Of a stretch of DNA of 64,000 nt, positions 53,326-62,414 are shown one piece after another. Origin of the DNA: Rhizobium indicum (GTDB taxonomy: Bacteria; Pseudomonadota; Alphaproteobacteria; Rhizobiales; Rhizobiaceae). The position numbers were made by a program, and so were the translations under genes. The stretch's first letter is position 1; every line of letters starts with the position of its first letter. The stretch is from the NCBI RefSeq assembly GCF_005862305.2, contig NZ_CP054021.1:3450501-3514500 (forward strand), written 5' to 3'. The notes beneath the pieces are model-generated. The model did no database searches, had not been told where the DNA came from, and saw only the letters and a program-made list of their open reading frames with translations.

Positions 53326-55134
53326 ATGCGTATTACGATCAAACTTAAGCTCGCAGCCGCATTCGGCTTTGTCATACTGTTGCTGGTAGGCAGCGCGGTC
53401 TATGGAATCATCAGCCTCAGTTCCCTGAACGATGCTGTCGGCAACCTTGTTTCAGGTCCTGCAAAAAGGCTGGAACTGGCTCTGGAGGCAAAGACTGCCG
53501 AGCTTAATGCCGTTCGCTGGCAGAAGAATGCCCTTCTGGAAATGGATCCCGAAGTGGCCAGGAAGGACTACCAGAACTCGGCGAAGAGCCTGGATGAAAT
53601 GGTGGCCTTCGCCACGGGCGGCCAACAGCTCGCAACCACCGAGGGCAAACCCACTTGGGACAGGCTGGTTGAGCTTGCCAAACGCTTCAATGAGAGCTCC
53701 AACAAGGTCGCCTCCATCCAGGAAAGCGGCGACAGGGCAGGGGCCGCGGCGCTTTCGTCGGGAGAGGTCCGCGTCCTCGTCGTGGAATTGGAAGAGGTTT
53801 TCGAGACGCTCGTCGCACTTCAGCAGAAGTCGATGACGCAAGCCGATGACGACACCGACATTCTTTATAGTTCGACGAAGAACATGCTCATCGGTATTGC
53901 TGTCGGCGCTTCCGTCATCGCGTTCGCTGCTGCGCTATGGATCGCGCTCGGCGTCAACAGCGGCCTGCGCAAGATCATGAACGTTGCCAGCGCCGTCGCC
54001 ATCGGTGACCTGAACCAGAAGGTCGAGATCAGGAGCAACGACGAGATCAAGGATCTCGTGAACACGATCAACGTTATGACGGAAAATCTTCGCAACACCG
54101 CGGAGATCGCCAATCAGATCGCAAACGGCGACCTGACGGTGTCTCCGAAGCCGCTCTCCGACAAGGATGCGTTGGGCATTGCGCTCGAGCAGATGGTCGA
54201 GCGCCTGCGCGGGGTTGTCTCCGACGCGGCCGCTGCCGCAGAAAATGTCTCGGCCGGCAGCCAGGAACTCTCCTCGAGCTCCGAGCAGGTGTCGCAGGGC
54301 GCAACTGAACAGGCCGCGTCGGCCGAAGAGGCTTCTGCCTCGATGGAAGAGATGGCCGCCAACATCAAGCAGAACGCCGATAACGCCGCCCAGACCGAAA
54401 AGATCGCCCGCCAGTCGGCCAAGGACGCGGAGATGAGCGGTGAAGCGGTGACGCGTGCTGTCGACGCCATGCGCACGATTGCCCAGAAGATCGGCATCGT
54501 CCAGGAAATCGCCCGCCAGACCGATCTGCTGGCTTTGAACGCTGCCGTCGAAGCCGCGCGTGCGGGGGAACACGGCAAGGGTTTTGCGGTCGTCGCCTCG
54601 GAAGTGCGCAAGCTTGCCGAACGCAGCCAGTCGGCCGCCGCCGAAATCAGCTCTATGTCGGGCGATACGGTCAAGGCCGCTCAGGAAGCCGGCGACATGC
54701 TCGGCCGGCTGGTGCCCGATATCCGCAAGACGGCGGAACTGGTTTCCGAGATCAGTGCCGCCTGCCGCGAGCAGGATATCGGCGCCTCGCAGATCAATGA
54801 AGCGATCCAGCAGCTCGACAAGGTGACGCAGCAGAATGCCGGTGCTTCCGAGCAGATGTCTGCGACATCGGAAGAGCTCGCGACCCAAGCGGAAGAACTG
54901 CAGACGTCGATCGCCTTCTTTAAAGTCGATACGGCAAGCAATCGCCAGCATCGCGTGCCGGCCGCCAAGGTCACGGTCCGCAGCCTGGCTTCCGCCGCCG
55001 GCCGCAAGCCCATGTCCAAGAAGCCGGCTGCCAACAGCGTTGCCGGCCAGCAGGCTCGGGCGAAAGGCTTCGCTCTCGATCTCTCGATGGGTGGTCCCGA
55101 TAGTGGGGACGCCGAGTTCAAGGAAAGCGCATGA
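53326..55134 (+). CDS. Methyl-accepting chemotaxis protein, two HAMP-like units
   Basis: This 602-residue receptor was started at ATG 53326 (MRITIKLK) behind GGAGAGG. TM1 is about 8-30, the 4HB sensor about 31-186, TM2 about 187-210. Two HAMP units lie at about 210-258 ([19 protein letters not shown]) and 259-299 ([18 protein letters not shown]); the second is almost the third unit of the preceding receptor. The signalling domain and tail ([13 protein letters not shown]) are shared. Its stop overlaps the second cheW by ATGA. Confidence 0.94.
   Translation: MRITIKLKLAAAFGFVILLLVGSAVYGIISLSSLNDAVGNLVSGPAKRLELALEAKTAELNAVRWQKNALLEMDPEVARKDYQNSAKSLDEMVAFATGGQQLATTEGKPTWDRLVELAKRFNESSNKVASIQESGDRAGAAALSSGEVRVLVVELEEVFETLVALQQKSMTQADDDTDILYSSTKNMLIGIAVGASVIAFAAALWIALGVNSGLRKIMNVASAVAIGDLNQKVEIRSNDEIKDLVNTINVMTENLRNTAEIANQIANGDLTVSPKPLSDKDALGIALEQMVERLRGVVSDAAAAAENVSAGSQELSSSSEQVSQGATEQAASAEEASASMEEMAANIKQNADNAAQTEKIARQSAKDAEMSGEAVTRAVDAMRTIAQKIGIVQEIARQTDLLALNAAVEAARAGEHGKGFAVVASEVRKLAERSQSAAAEISSMSGDTVKAAQEAGDMLGRLVPDIRKTAELVSEISAACREQDIGASQINEAIQQLDKVTQQNAGASEQMSATSEELATQAEELQTSIAFFKVDTASNRQHRVPAAKVTVRSLASAAGRKPMSKKPAANSVAGQQARAKGFALDLSMGGPDSGDAEFKESA
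54351..54506 (+). repeat. 156-bp segment identical to 50163-50318
   Basis: This is the partner of the identical stretch in the first receptor gene. It covers the methylation-helix region up to just before the signalling tip. Confidence 0.9.
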
Positions 55135-55613
55135 TCATGGCCACGACATCTCTGGAAGCGCAATTTGTGACCTTCAGCCTCGGCGAGGAGATTTTCGCCG
55201 TGCCGGTTGAGGTCGTACGGGAAATCCTCGACTATGCGGAAGCTTTCAAGATTCCGAATGGTCCTGACTATCTGCTCGGCCTGCGCGATGTGCGCGGGCA
55301 GGGCGTGCCGACGATCGACCTTCGATTGAAGCTCGGCATGACGAAGACCGTGCCGACACCGCACACGCGGGTGCTCGTCCTCGACGTTCCGATGGAAAGC
55401 CGGCTGCTGACGCTCGGCCTCGTCGCCGACCGCGTCTTCGAGGTCACGCCGTTCCGGCGCGAGCAGATCGAGGCAGCGCCCGATATCGGCGTGCGGTGGC
55501 GCTCGGACTATATCGCCGGCGTCGTTCGCCGTGAAAACGGCTTCGTCGTCATCATCGATCTTGCACGCTTGCTGTCGCGCGAGGACGCCTCGGCACTGCA
55601 ATCGGCGGCCTGA
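55131..55613 (+). CDS. cheW: Coupling protein CheW (second copy)
   Basis: This 160-residue CheW-like domain ([72 protein letters not shown]) differs clearly from the first copy. The start ATG 55131 overlaps the receptor stop; ATG 55137 (MATTSLEA) is also possible. It is coupled to the third receptor and lies 30 bp before cheR. Confidence 0.95.
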   Translation: MIMATTSLEAQFVTFSLGEEIFAVPVEVVREILDYAEAFKIPNGPDYLLGLRDVRGQGVPTIDLRLKLGMTKTVPTPHTRVLVLDVPMESRLLTLGLVADRVFEVTPFRREQIEAAPDIGVRWRSDYIAGVVRRENGFVVIIDLARLLSREDASALQSAA

Positions 55614-55643
55614 CCCGCGCATCAACTCGGAGTACTGCATTCT

Positions 55644-56501
55644 ATGAGTATGGCAGCAGCGGTGGAAACCCAATTGCCGGGTGACCGGATCAGCAAGCGC
55701 AATTTCGACAAGCTTGCCCGGTTCATCTACGACTATAGCGGCATCAAGATGCCGCCGACCAAGCTGACGATGCTCGAAGGGCGGCTGAGGCGCCGCCTTC
55801 GCGCAACCAACCACGCGACCTTCGACGATTATTGCGACTTCCTGTTCAATGAGGATGGCCTCGCCCAGGAAACCGTCTACCTGATCGACGTGGTGACGAC
55901 GAATAAGACCGACTTCTTCCGCGAAGCCAAGCATTTCGACTATCTGCAGAGCGTGGCGTTGCCGGCGATCGCCAATAGCGGCGTGCGGACCATCCGCACC
56001 TGGAGTTCGGCCTGCTCGACGGGGGCGGAACCCTACACGATGGCGATGGTGCTGGCGGAGTTCGCCGAAGGCCGCAATGACGTCTCCTGCAGCGTGCTGG
56101 CGACCGACCTTTCCACCGACGTGCTGCAGACGGCGCGCCGGGGCATCTACCCGGAAGATTTGATCGCGCCTGTGCCGCGCGATCTGCAGCGCAAATACGT
56201 GCTGACAGCCAAGCAGCCAGGTCGGCGGGAGGTGCGCATCACGCCGAAACTGCGCAGCAAGATCGGTTTTGCCCGTATGAACCTGATGGACGAGAAATAC
56301 GCGATCGGCGAACCGATGCACGTCATCTTCTGCCGCAACGTGCTAATCTACTTCGACAAACAGACTCAGGCCGGCGTGCTCAACCGCCTCTGCGCCTGCC
56401 TGGCGAAGGGCGGCTATATGTTCATCGGTCACTCCGAATCGATCACCGGCTTCGATCTGCCGTTGAAGCAGGTCTCGAATACGGTGTTTCAGCGTATCTA
56501 A
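55644..56501 (+). CDS. cheR: Chemoreceptor glutamate methyltransferase CheR
   Basis: This 285-residue protein transfers methyl groups from S-adenosylmethionine to receptor glutamates. It has an N-terminal helical domain (about 15-90, [32 protein letters not shown] segment by segment), SAM-binding [18 protein letters not shown] (about 115-130), and C-terminal [13 protein letters not shown] and MFIGHSESI. It is full length. The only receptor sites visible nearby are the three tandem receptors. Confidence 0.95.
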   Translation: MSMAAAVETQLPGDRISKRNFDKLARFIYDYSGIKMPPTKLTMLEGRLRRRLRATNHATFDDYCDFLFNEDGLAQETVYLIDVVTTNKTDFFREAKHFDYLQSVALPAIANSGVRTIRTWSSACSTGAEPYTMAMVLAEFAEGRNDVSCSVLATDLSTDVLQTARRGIYPEDLIAPVPRDLQRKYVLTAKQPGRREVRITPKLRSKIGFARMNLMDEKYAIGEPMHVIFCRNVLIYFDKQTQAGVLNRLCACLAKGGYMFIGHSESITGFDLPLKQVSNTVFQRI

Positions 56502-56502
56502 A

Positions 56503-56556
56503 GCGCATCGCGTCATCCCAAAACCGCTGCGCACTTCTGGACGGCATGCATTAGGG
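56503..56556. repeat. Possible short rhizobial intergenic repeat between cheR and cheB
   Basis: The segment gcgcatcgcgtc, then cccaaaaccgctgcgcactt, resembles a short repeat I recall scattered between genes of Rhizobium chromosomes. Inverted pieces (gcgca/tgcgc) are present. Identification is from memory, and copy number cannot be tested in this window. Confidence 0.35.
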
Positions 56557-56562
56557 GCATTC

Positions 56563-57660
56563 ATGGCTAAGAAAATCCGCGTTCTCATCATCGACGATTC
56601 CGCCAGCATCCGCCAGACGCTGACCCATGTGCTGGAGCAGGATCCCGATATCGAGATCATGGCGGTCGCATCCGACCCTTTCATGGCGGCGCGGAAGCTC
56701 CAGGAGGAGATCCCCGATGTCATCACGCTCGACGTCGAGATGCCGCGCATGGATGGCATCACCTTCCTGCGCAAGCTGATGTCGCAACGGCCGATCCCCG
56801 TCGTGATGTGCTCGTCGCTGACGGAAGCGGGTTCGGAAACGCTGCTCCAGGCGCTGGAGGCCGGCGCCGTCGACGTCATTTTGAAATCGAAGATCGGAGC
56901 GGCCGACAGCCTTGCCGACGATGCGATGCGTATTCGCGAAGTCGTCAAGAGCGCCTCGCATGCACGGCTTTCCAACGTGCGCCGCGCCGCCGGAACCATT
57001 CGCCCGGCTTCGGCGGAGGGGCCGGCCAAGAAGCTGACCGCGGATGTGATGCTGCCGCCACCGACGGGGCGGGCCATGGCTAAGACGACGGAGATGGTCG
57101 TCTGCGTCGGCGCCTCCACCGGCGGCACCGAAGCGCTGCGCGAGTTCCTGGAGGAACTGCCGGCCAATGCACCTGGCATGGTGATCGTCCAGCATATGCC
57201 GGAAAAATTTACTGCCGCCTTCGCCAAGCGGCTGAACGGGCTCTGCGAGGTCGAGGTCAAGGAAGCCGTCGATGGCGATCCGGTGCTGCGCGGCCATGTG
57301 CTGATCGCGCCAGGCGACAAACACATGCTGCTCGAACGCCAGGGTGCGCGCTACTATGTGAGCGTCAAGACCGGGCCGCTGGTGTCGCGACACCGGCCTT
57401 CCGTCGACGTGCTCTTCCGCTCGGCGGCGCGCTCGGCCGGCTCGAACGCCATGGGGATCATCATGACCGGCATGGGCGACGACGGCGCGCGCGGCATGCT
57501 GGAAATGCATCAGGCCGGCGCCTACACAGTGGCGCAGGACGAGGCGAGTTCCGTTGTTTTCGGCATGCCGAAGGAGGCGATCGCCAAAGGCGGCGTCGAC
57601 CGTATTCTGCCGCTCGATCAGATCGCTCGCGAAGTGCTGATGACACAACAGAAGTTTTAA
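56563..57660 (+). CDS. cheB: Chemoreceptor methylesterase/deamidase CheB
   Basis: This 365-residue protein has a receiver domain at about 5-125 with D11/D12, D57 ([12 protein letters not shown]) and K109 (ILKSK). A linker leads to the esterase domain at about 175-360, with the catalytic triad Ser185 (GASTGG), His211 (VQHMPEKF) and an Asp in [10 protein letters not shown] (306/307). It removes methyl groups or deamidates receptor glutamines. It is the last gene of the cluster, before a strong terminator. Confidence 0.96.
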   Translation: MAKKIRVLIIDDSASIRQTLTHVLEQDPDIEIMAVASDPFMAARKLQEEIPDVITLDVEMPRMDGITFLRKLMSQRPIPVVMCSSLTEAGSETLLQALEAGAVDVILKSKIGAADSLADDAMRIREVVKSASHARLSNVRRAAGTIRPASAEGPAKKLTADVMLPPPTGRAMAKTTEMVVCVGASTGGTEALREFLEELPANAPGMVIVQHMPEKFTAAFAKRLNGLCEVEVKEAVDGDPVLRGHVLIAPGDKHMLLERQGARYYVSVKTGPLVSRHRPSVDVLFRSAARSAGSNAMGIIMTGMGDDGARGMLEMHQAGAYTVAQDEASSVVFGMPKEAIAKGGVDRILPLDQIAREVLMTQQKF

Positions 57661-57683
57661 GTCGGTTTCAAGGGAACCGGCTG

Positions 57684-57717
57684 AAGCCGGCGGTATCGCA
57701 CGATGCCGCCGGCTTTT
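57684..57717 (+). terminator. Intrinsic terminator of the che operon
   Basis: A 10-bp stem aagccggcgg/ccgccggctt (57684-57693 with 57706-57715) with an inner pairable loop is followed by TTTTGAT. It also faces the SDR gene that ends at 57742. Confidence 0.85.
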
Positions 57718-57741
57718 GATCATAGCCGTCAAGTTCTGTAT

Positions 57742-58482
57742 TCAGGCGAGATAACCGCCGTCGATCGTCAGGCTGGTGCCGGTGACGAAGGCGGCCTCGG
57801 CACTGACGAGATAGGCGGCGAGACCGGCGATCTCGCGGTCCTCACCCAGGCGGCCAAGCGCCATCAGCGGCTTGAGGCGCTCATGATCGTCCTCATTGGG
57901 GTTCATGTCGGTCGCCGTCGGGCCGGGCTGGATGTTGTTGACGGTGATGCCGCGTGGGCCGAGATCGCGGGCGAGGCCGCGGGTCATCGAGGCGATCGCG
58001 CCCTTCGTCATGCTGTAGACTGCGGAGGTCGGAAAGCCGCTGCGATCGGCGGTGACGCTGCCGATGGTGATGATGCGGCCGCCTTCCTTCATATGTCTTG
58101 CCGCTGCCTGGATGCCGACGAAGGCAGCGCGGACATTAATGGCGAACATCCGGTCGAAATCTTCGAGCGAATAGTCGTCGAGCGGGTTGAGGATGAGAAT
58201 CCCGGCATTGCTGACGAGAATGTCGAGACCGCCAAAGGTCTCGGCTGTCAGCGCGACAGCATCCTGCACGGCTTTCGCGTCGGCACTGTCGGCCCGGATC
58301 GCTAGCGCCCTGCCGCCGGCAGCCTCCAATTCGGCGACGATCGCCTTCGCCTTGTGCTCCGAGCTGGAATAGGTGAAGGCGACGGCGGCGCCGTCGGCGG
58401 CGAGCCTTCGGACGATGGCGGCACCGATGCCGCGTGAGCCGCCGGTAACGAGGGCGATCTTGGTGGAAAGGGGTTGAGACAT
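57742..58482 (-). CDS. Short-chain dehydrogenase/reductase, probable TetR target
   Basis: This 246-residue classical SDR was started at ATG 58482 (MSQPLST) after AGGAAA. The cofactor motif TGGSRGIG lies near residue 14, then NAGI, and the catalytic YSMTKGA (YxxxK); it ends TIDGGYLA. The substrate is unknown. The TetR-family gene just upstream on the same strand and a shared operator motif suggest repression by it. Confidence 0.9.
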   Translation of the reverse strand: MSQPLSTKIALVTGGSRGIGAAIVRRLAADGAAVAFTYSSSEHKAKAIVAELEAAGGRALAIRADSADAKAVQDAVALTAETFGGLDILVSNAGILILNPLDDYSLEDFDRMFAINVRAAFVGIQAAARHMKEGGRIITIGSVTADRSGFPTSAVYSMTKGAIASMTRGLARDLGPRGITVNNIQPGPTATDMNPNEDDHERLKPLMALGRLGEDREIAGLAAYLVSAEAAFVTGTSLTIDGGYLA

Positions 58483-58500
58483 GCAGGTTTCCTTTGTTTT

Positions 58501-58516
58501 TGGATAGATCAGTCTA
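58501..58516. promoter_or_regulatory. Candidate TetR operator upstream of the SDR gene
   Basis: TGGATAGATCAGTCTA is an imperfect palindrome whose reverse complement matches 14 of 16 bases of the perfect palindrome upstream of the TetR gene (59156-59171). It lies 18 bp before the SDR start. Confidence 0.65.
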
Positions 58517-58556
58517 GAATTGTGCATGGAAAGGCCGGTTCGGAGTTGTCCCTTCG

Positions 58557-59135
58557 TCAGCGGAGGCTTCTGATTGCCATGCGTGCGATACCGCGTAGCG
58601 TCGCGGGTGGGGCGCCGTTTCGGGCGCTGACTTTCATGCCCGACAGGGCAGCGCCGAGAAACGGAATGGCGTCGGCGATATCGATATCTGTTGCGAGATC
58701 TCCGGTCCTGCGAGCCTCCGCGAGAAGGCTCTCGATCGCCGCGTGAAGCGCGTGGCCGGCGCTGTCGGTAAGAGCTGCGACCTCGGCATCGGTGCGGCCG
58801 AATTCACAGATGGCGCTGACACCGAGGCAGCCGCGCCGCGCTTCGGCAGCGGGACGCGAGGCGAAGGCGACAAGAGCGCCTTCCAGCGCCTCGATCGGCC
58901 GGCCTTCGCGGCGAAGATCGGCGATGATGTTGTCGATGCTCTCCACATTGTAGCGCTTCAGCGCTTCCAGATAGAGGCCGCGCTTGTCGCCGAAGGTGTC
59001 GTACATGCTTTGCCGGCTGATCTTCATCGCCGTCAGCAATTCCTCGGTCGAGGTGCCTTCATAGCCGTGCTCGGAAAATACGCCGATGGCGGCATGAAGG
59101 GCGGTGTCGCGATCGAATTCCTTGTGTCGTGCCAT
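58557..59135 (-). CDS. TetR-family transcriptional repressor
   Basis: This 192-residue regulator was started at ATG 59135 (MARHKEFDRDTAL), giving the standard N-terminal HTH (about 10-50, FSEHGYEGTSTEELLTAMKISRQSMYDTFGDK segment by segment). The C-terminal ligand domain (about 60-190) has RRGCLGVSAICEFG with two Cys, resembling the TetR_C group of AcrR/ComR-like repressors. It probably represses itself and the downstream SDR. Confidence 0.9.
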   Translation of the reverse strand: MARHKEFDRDTALHAAIGVFSEHGYEGTSTEELLTAMKISRQSMYDTFGDKRGLYLEALKRYNVESIDNIIADLRREGRPIEALEGALVAFASRPAAEARRGCLGVSAICEFGRTDAEVAALTDSAGHALHAAIESLLAEARRTGDLATDIDIADAIPFLGAALSGMKVSARNGAPPATLRGIARMAIRSLR

Positions 59136-59155
59136 GACGAGGCTTCTACTCTTAT

Positions 59156-59171
59156 TGGACTGATCTGTCCA
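59156..59171. promoter_or_regulatory. Candidate TetR operator upstream of the tetR-type gene
   Basis: TGGACTGATCTGTCCA has perfect TGGAC/GTCCA arms separated by 6 bp. It lies 20 bp before the regulator start, at nearly the same distance as the SDR copy. Confidence 0.7.
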
Positions 59172-59353
59172 GAATAAAATTAATGGTTTCTGGCACCGCA
59201 GGGCAGCCATGCGCGCCTCCCCTTGAAATTTCCCTGATTTTGTGGTCTTGAGGCCGCCAATCTTCGCAGCGCTGCCTGTCATGCATGTTCAGGGACACTT
59301 CCCGCCCCTGGCAGCGCGCGCGCCCCGTATCAGTCCCAAGGAAAAATGCGCCG

Positions 59354-60154
59354 ATGGCCCGTTCAGCTCTTCTCAATGTCATGGTTCAGGCTGCCCTCAA
59401 GGCAGGAAAGTCGCTGGGACGTGATTTCGGCGAAGTGCAGAACCTGCAGGTTTCCGTGAAGGGACCGGGCGATTTCGTTTCCACCGCCGACCGCAAGGCC
59501 GAAAAGATCGTCAGGGAAGAGCTGCTCAAGGCGCGTCCGACCTATGGCTTCCTCGGCGAGGAAAGCGAGGAAATCAGGGGCACCGACGGCGCGCATCGCT
59601 GGATCGTCGACCCGCTCGACGGCACGACGAACTTTTTGCACGGCATCCCAGCCTTCGCTGTCTCGATCGCGCTCGAACGCAATGGCGAGATCGTTGCCGC
59701 CGTCGTCTTCAATCCGGCGACCGACGAACTCTATACCGCCGAGCGTGGCGGCGGCGCCTTTCTCAACGACCGGCGCCTGCGCGTCGCTGCGCGCCGGGCA
59801 CTGTCGGATTGCGTCATCGGCTGTGGCGTGCCGGCGCTCGGCAAGCGCAATCACGGCAAGTTCCTGGTCGAGCTTCGCCACGTGATGGGCGAAGTGGCAG
59901 GCATCCGGCGCCTGGGCTCGCCGACGCTTGATCTTGCCTATGTCGCGGCCGGGCGTTTCGACGGTTTCTGGGAAGCGGAGCTTGCGCCCTGGGATATGGC
60001 GGCTGGCATCCTGCTCATCCGCGAAGCTGGCGGTTTCGCCACCGACTGGGACGGTGGCGCGACGATGCTGGAGAGCGGCACGATCGTCGCCGGCAACGAG
60101 ATTATCCACAAGGCGCTGATCGAAGTCGTCAAGCGGCCGGTTCCCGCCAAGTGA
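59354..60154 (+). CDS. Inositol monophosphatase-family phosphatase (SuhB-like)
   Basis: This 266-residue Mg2+-dependent phosphatase was started at ATG 59354 (MARSALLNVM). Metal-site motifs are GEESEE, the signature WIVDPLDGTTNFLHGIP, and near the C-terminus WDMAAGILLIREAGG. Likely substrates are inositol-1-phosphate or related sugar phosphates; SuhB also has RNA-related roles in E. coli. Length matches the family. It is divergent from the TetR gene. Confidence 0.93.
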   Translation: MARSALLNVMVQAALKAGKSLGRDFGEVQNLQVSVKGPGDFVSTADRKAEKIVREELLKARPTYGFLGEESEEIRGTDGAHRWIVDPLDGTTNFLHGIPAFAVSIALERNGEIVAAVVFNPATDELYTAERGGGAFLNDRRLRVAARRALSDCVIGCGVPALGKRNHGKFLVELRHVMGEVAGIRRLGSPTLDLAYVAAGRFDGFWEAELAPWDMAAGILLIREAGGFATDWDGGATMLESGTIVAGNEIIHKALIEVVKRPVPAK

Positions 60155-60266
60155 CCGAACGAAAATCTGGCTGTTGTAAAGTCACGGTTTTCTCCCCGGC
60201 ATACTTCAATTCGGCACAATGTTGTTCTAGTCTCCGCCAGCAGGGAATCCGGAGGCTGCGTAACCT

Positions 60267-61373
60267 ATGGAAAATGTGAATGTGGCGGAGATCGGCTCCA
60301 CCGAAAAGACGGCGGGCATTTATGCCAACAGGCTTTCGAGCCCCATGCCCTTCCTCTGGACGATGCTGCTTTTCCTCGTCATCGTCGGTTTTATCGCCGC
60401 CATCCTCTTCCGCCAGACGCAGACCGCCTTCATGCACAATCCGGGCCTCAACGGCCTGATCGTCGGCGTTCTCGCGGTCGGAATCATCCTTGTTTTCAAC
60501 CATGTACTGGCGCTTCGCCCCGAGGTGCGCTGGTTCAATTCGTTCCGCGCCGCCGGCAGCGTCGACAAGGTCAACCGCAATCCGCGGCTGCTTGCGCCAA
60601 TGCGGGCGCTGCTCGGCAGCCGCAAGTCCGCAGTGTCGCTGTCGACGACGGCGCTACGCTCGATCCTCGATTCGATTGCCAGCCGCCTCGACGAATCGCG
60701 CGACGTTTCGCGCTACCTGATCGGCCTCTTGGTCTTCCTCGGCCTGCTCGGCACATTCTGGGGCCTCATCGGCACGATCGGTTCGATCAGCATTGTCATC
60801 CAGTCGCTCGATGCCGGCTCGAACGGCACCGGGGACGTGCTCTCGGCGCTGAAGGAAGGGCTTTCCACGCCGCTTTCGGGCATGGGCCAGGCCTTCTCCT
60901 CCTCGCTGCTCGGCCTTTCCGGTTCGCTCATTCTCGGCTTCCTCGACCTGCAGGCCGGCCGCGCGCAAAACCGCTTCTATATGGAGCTGGAAAACTGGCT
61001 CTCCTCGGTCACGGATGTCGGCTCCGATCATCTTGCCCCAGCTCTCGACGCCGTTTCCGGCGCTTCGTCGGACGACATGCGCGCGCTCTCCGATTATCTG
61101 CGCAAGGTCTCGGAAGAGGGCGGCGCCGGCAGCCAGCGCTCCGTCGCTGCCATGGCGAGCCTTGCCGAAGGCATTCAGGGTCTCGTCAAGAACATGCGCA
61201 ACGAGCAGCAGATGCTGCGCGACTGGATCGAGGCACAGCAGGACGAGGCCAAGGCAATGCGACGCACGCTCGACCGGCTTGCCGAACGCATCGGCGTGCA
61301 GGAGCGCGCAGGTGAGAGGGGCGAGCGTTTGCGCGACCGTGCCAGCCAGGCAGAAAAGAGCGAGGGCAAGTAA
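60267..61373 (+). CDS. MotA/TolQ/ExbB-type proton-channel protein
   Basis: This 368-residue protein has N-terminal helices (FLWTMLLFLVIVGFIAAILF, GLIVGVLAVGIILVFNHVLAL), then the MotA/TolQ core (LIGLLVFLGLLGTFWGLIGTIGSIS, LSTPLSGMGQAFSSSLLGLSGSLILGFLDL, segment by segment). A cytoplasmic coiled-coil tail (about 250-368) follows. It is followed by an OmpA/MotB-like gene 3 bp later. Outside any flagellar or tol cluster, this pair probably forms a proton-driven motor or energiser of unknown task. Confidence 0.88.
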   Translation: MENVNVAEIGSTEKTAGIYANRLSSPMPFLWTMLLFLVIVGFIAAILFRQTQTAFMHNPGLNGLIVGVLAVGIILVFNHVLALRPEVRWFNSFRAAGSVDKVNRNPRLLAPMRALLGSRKSAVSLSTTALRSILDSIASRLDESRDVSRYLIGLLVFLGLLGTFWGLIGTIGSISIVIQSLDAGSNGTGDVLSALKEGLSTPLSGMGQAFSSSLLGLSGSLILGFLDLQAGRAQNRFYMELENWLSSVTDVGSDHLAPALDAVSGASSDDMRALSDYLRKVSEEGGAGSQRSVAAMASLAEGIQGLVKNMRNEQQMLRDWIEAQQDEAKAMRRTLDRLAERIGVQERAGERGERLRDRASQAEKSEGK

Positions 61374-61376
61374 GCC

Positions 61377-62408
61377 ATGGCTCTTGCCCGCAACCGGCGC
61401 CGCGAACGCACGGTGGATTACTGGCCGGGTTTCGTCGACGCGCTGTCGACGCTGCTCATTTCCATCATGTTCCTGCTGACGGTCTTCGTCGTCGGGCAGT
61501 TCATCCTCAGCCGCGAGATCACTGGACGCGATGAGGTGCTCAATCGTCTCAACAGCCAGATCAACGAATTGACGCAGCTTCTCGCGCTCGAAAAGGGCAG
61601 CAACCAGGATCTCCAGGATTCGGTCGCCAATCTGCAGGCCTCGCTTGCCAGCGCCGAAGGTGACCGGTCGCGGCTGCAGGCGCTGCTGAATGCCGGTTCG
61701 GGCGGTCAGGATGCGGCACAGAAGCGGATCGGCTCGATGACGCAGGAGCTCGACGAGCAGAAGCAGGTGAGCGAGCGGGCGCTCAGCCAGGTCGAATTGC
61801 TGAACCAGCAGATCGCAGCGCTTCGCAGCCAGATTGCCGCCGTCGAAGCAGCCCTTCAGGCGTCGGAGGAGAAAGACCGGGTCTCGCAGACCAAGATCGC
61901 CGACCTCGGCAGCCGCCTCAACGTGGCGCTCGCCGCACGCGTTCAGGAGCTGAACCGCTACCGTTCCGACTTCTTCGGCCGTCTGCGCGAGATCCTCTCG
62001 GACCGCGAGAATATCCGCATCGTCGGCGACCGGTTCGTCTTCCAATCGGAAGTGCTGTTTCCCTCGGGCGGCGCCGATCTCAACCCGGAGGGGCAGACCG
62101 AGATGGCGAAGCTTGCTAGCGCCCTTCTCGATCTCGCCAAAGAAATTCCGCCCGAGATCAACTGGGTGCTGCGCGTCGATGGCCATACCGACAATGTGCC
62201 GCTTGGCGGAACTGGCCGCTATCGCGACAATTGGGAACTCTCCTCGGCGCGCGCGATTTCGGTCGTCAAATTCCTGATTGCACAAGGCGTGCCGGCCGAC
62301 CGGCTGGTTGCCGCCGGCTTCGGCGAGTTCCAGCCGATCGCGCCTGGCGATACACCGGATGCGCGCTCTACCAACCGCCGCATCGAGCTGAAGCTGACCG
62401 AGAAGTGA
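61377..62408 (+). CDS. MotB/OmpA-like peptidoglycan-binding membrane protein
   Basis: This 343-residue protein has one TM segment near the N-terminus (FVDALSTLLISIMFLLTVFVVGQF) with the Asp of FVDAL at the position of the MotB proton-carrying Asp. A coiled coil follows at about 55-200, then an OmpA_C domain at about 205-340 with FPSGGADLNPEG and VDGHTDNVPLG. It is the partner of the preceding MotA-like protein. It binds the cell wall from the inner membrane. Confidence 0.9.
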   Translation: MALARNRRRERTVDYWPGFVDALSTLLISIMFLLTVFVVGQFILSREITGRDEVLNRLNSQINELTQLLALEKGSNQDLQDSVANLQASLASAEGDRSRLQALLNAGSGGQDAAQKRIGSMTQELDEQKQVSERALSQVELLNQQIAALRSQIAAVEAALQASEEKDRVSQTKIADLGSRLNVALAARVQELNRYRSDFFGRLREILSDRENIRIVGDRFVFQSEVLFPSGGADLNPEGQTEMAKLASALLDLAKEIPPEINWVLRVDGHTDNVPLGGTGRYRDNWELSSARAISVVKFLIAQGVPADRLVAAGFGEFQPIAPGDTPDARSTNRRIELKLTEK

Positions 62409-62414
62409 TTAACA

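Noticed and set aside
60654..62285. 543-residue minus-strand frame over the MotA/MotB-like pair
   Set aside because: Antisense shadow, with no start context and no domain.
60267..62408. Zorya-type (ZorA/ZorB) defence system
   Set aside because: The MotA/MotB-like pair superficially fits, but no ZorC/ZorD/ZorE helicase or nuclease gene is adjacent. Neighbours are a phosphatase and a sigma factor.
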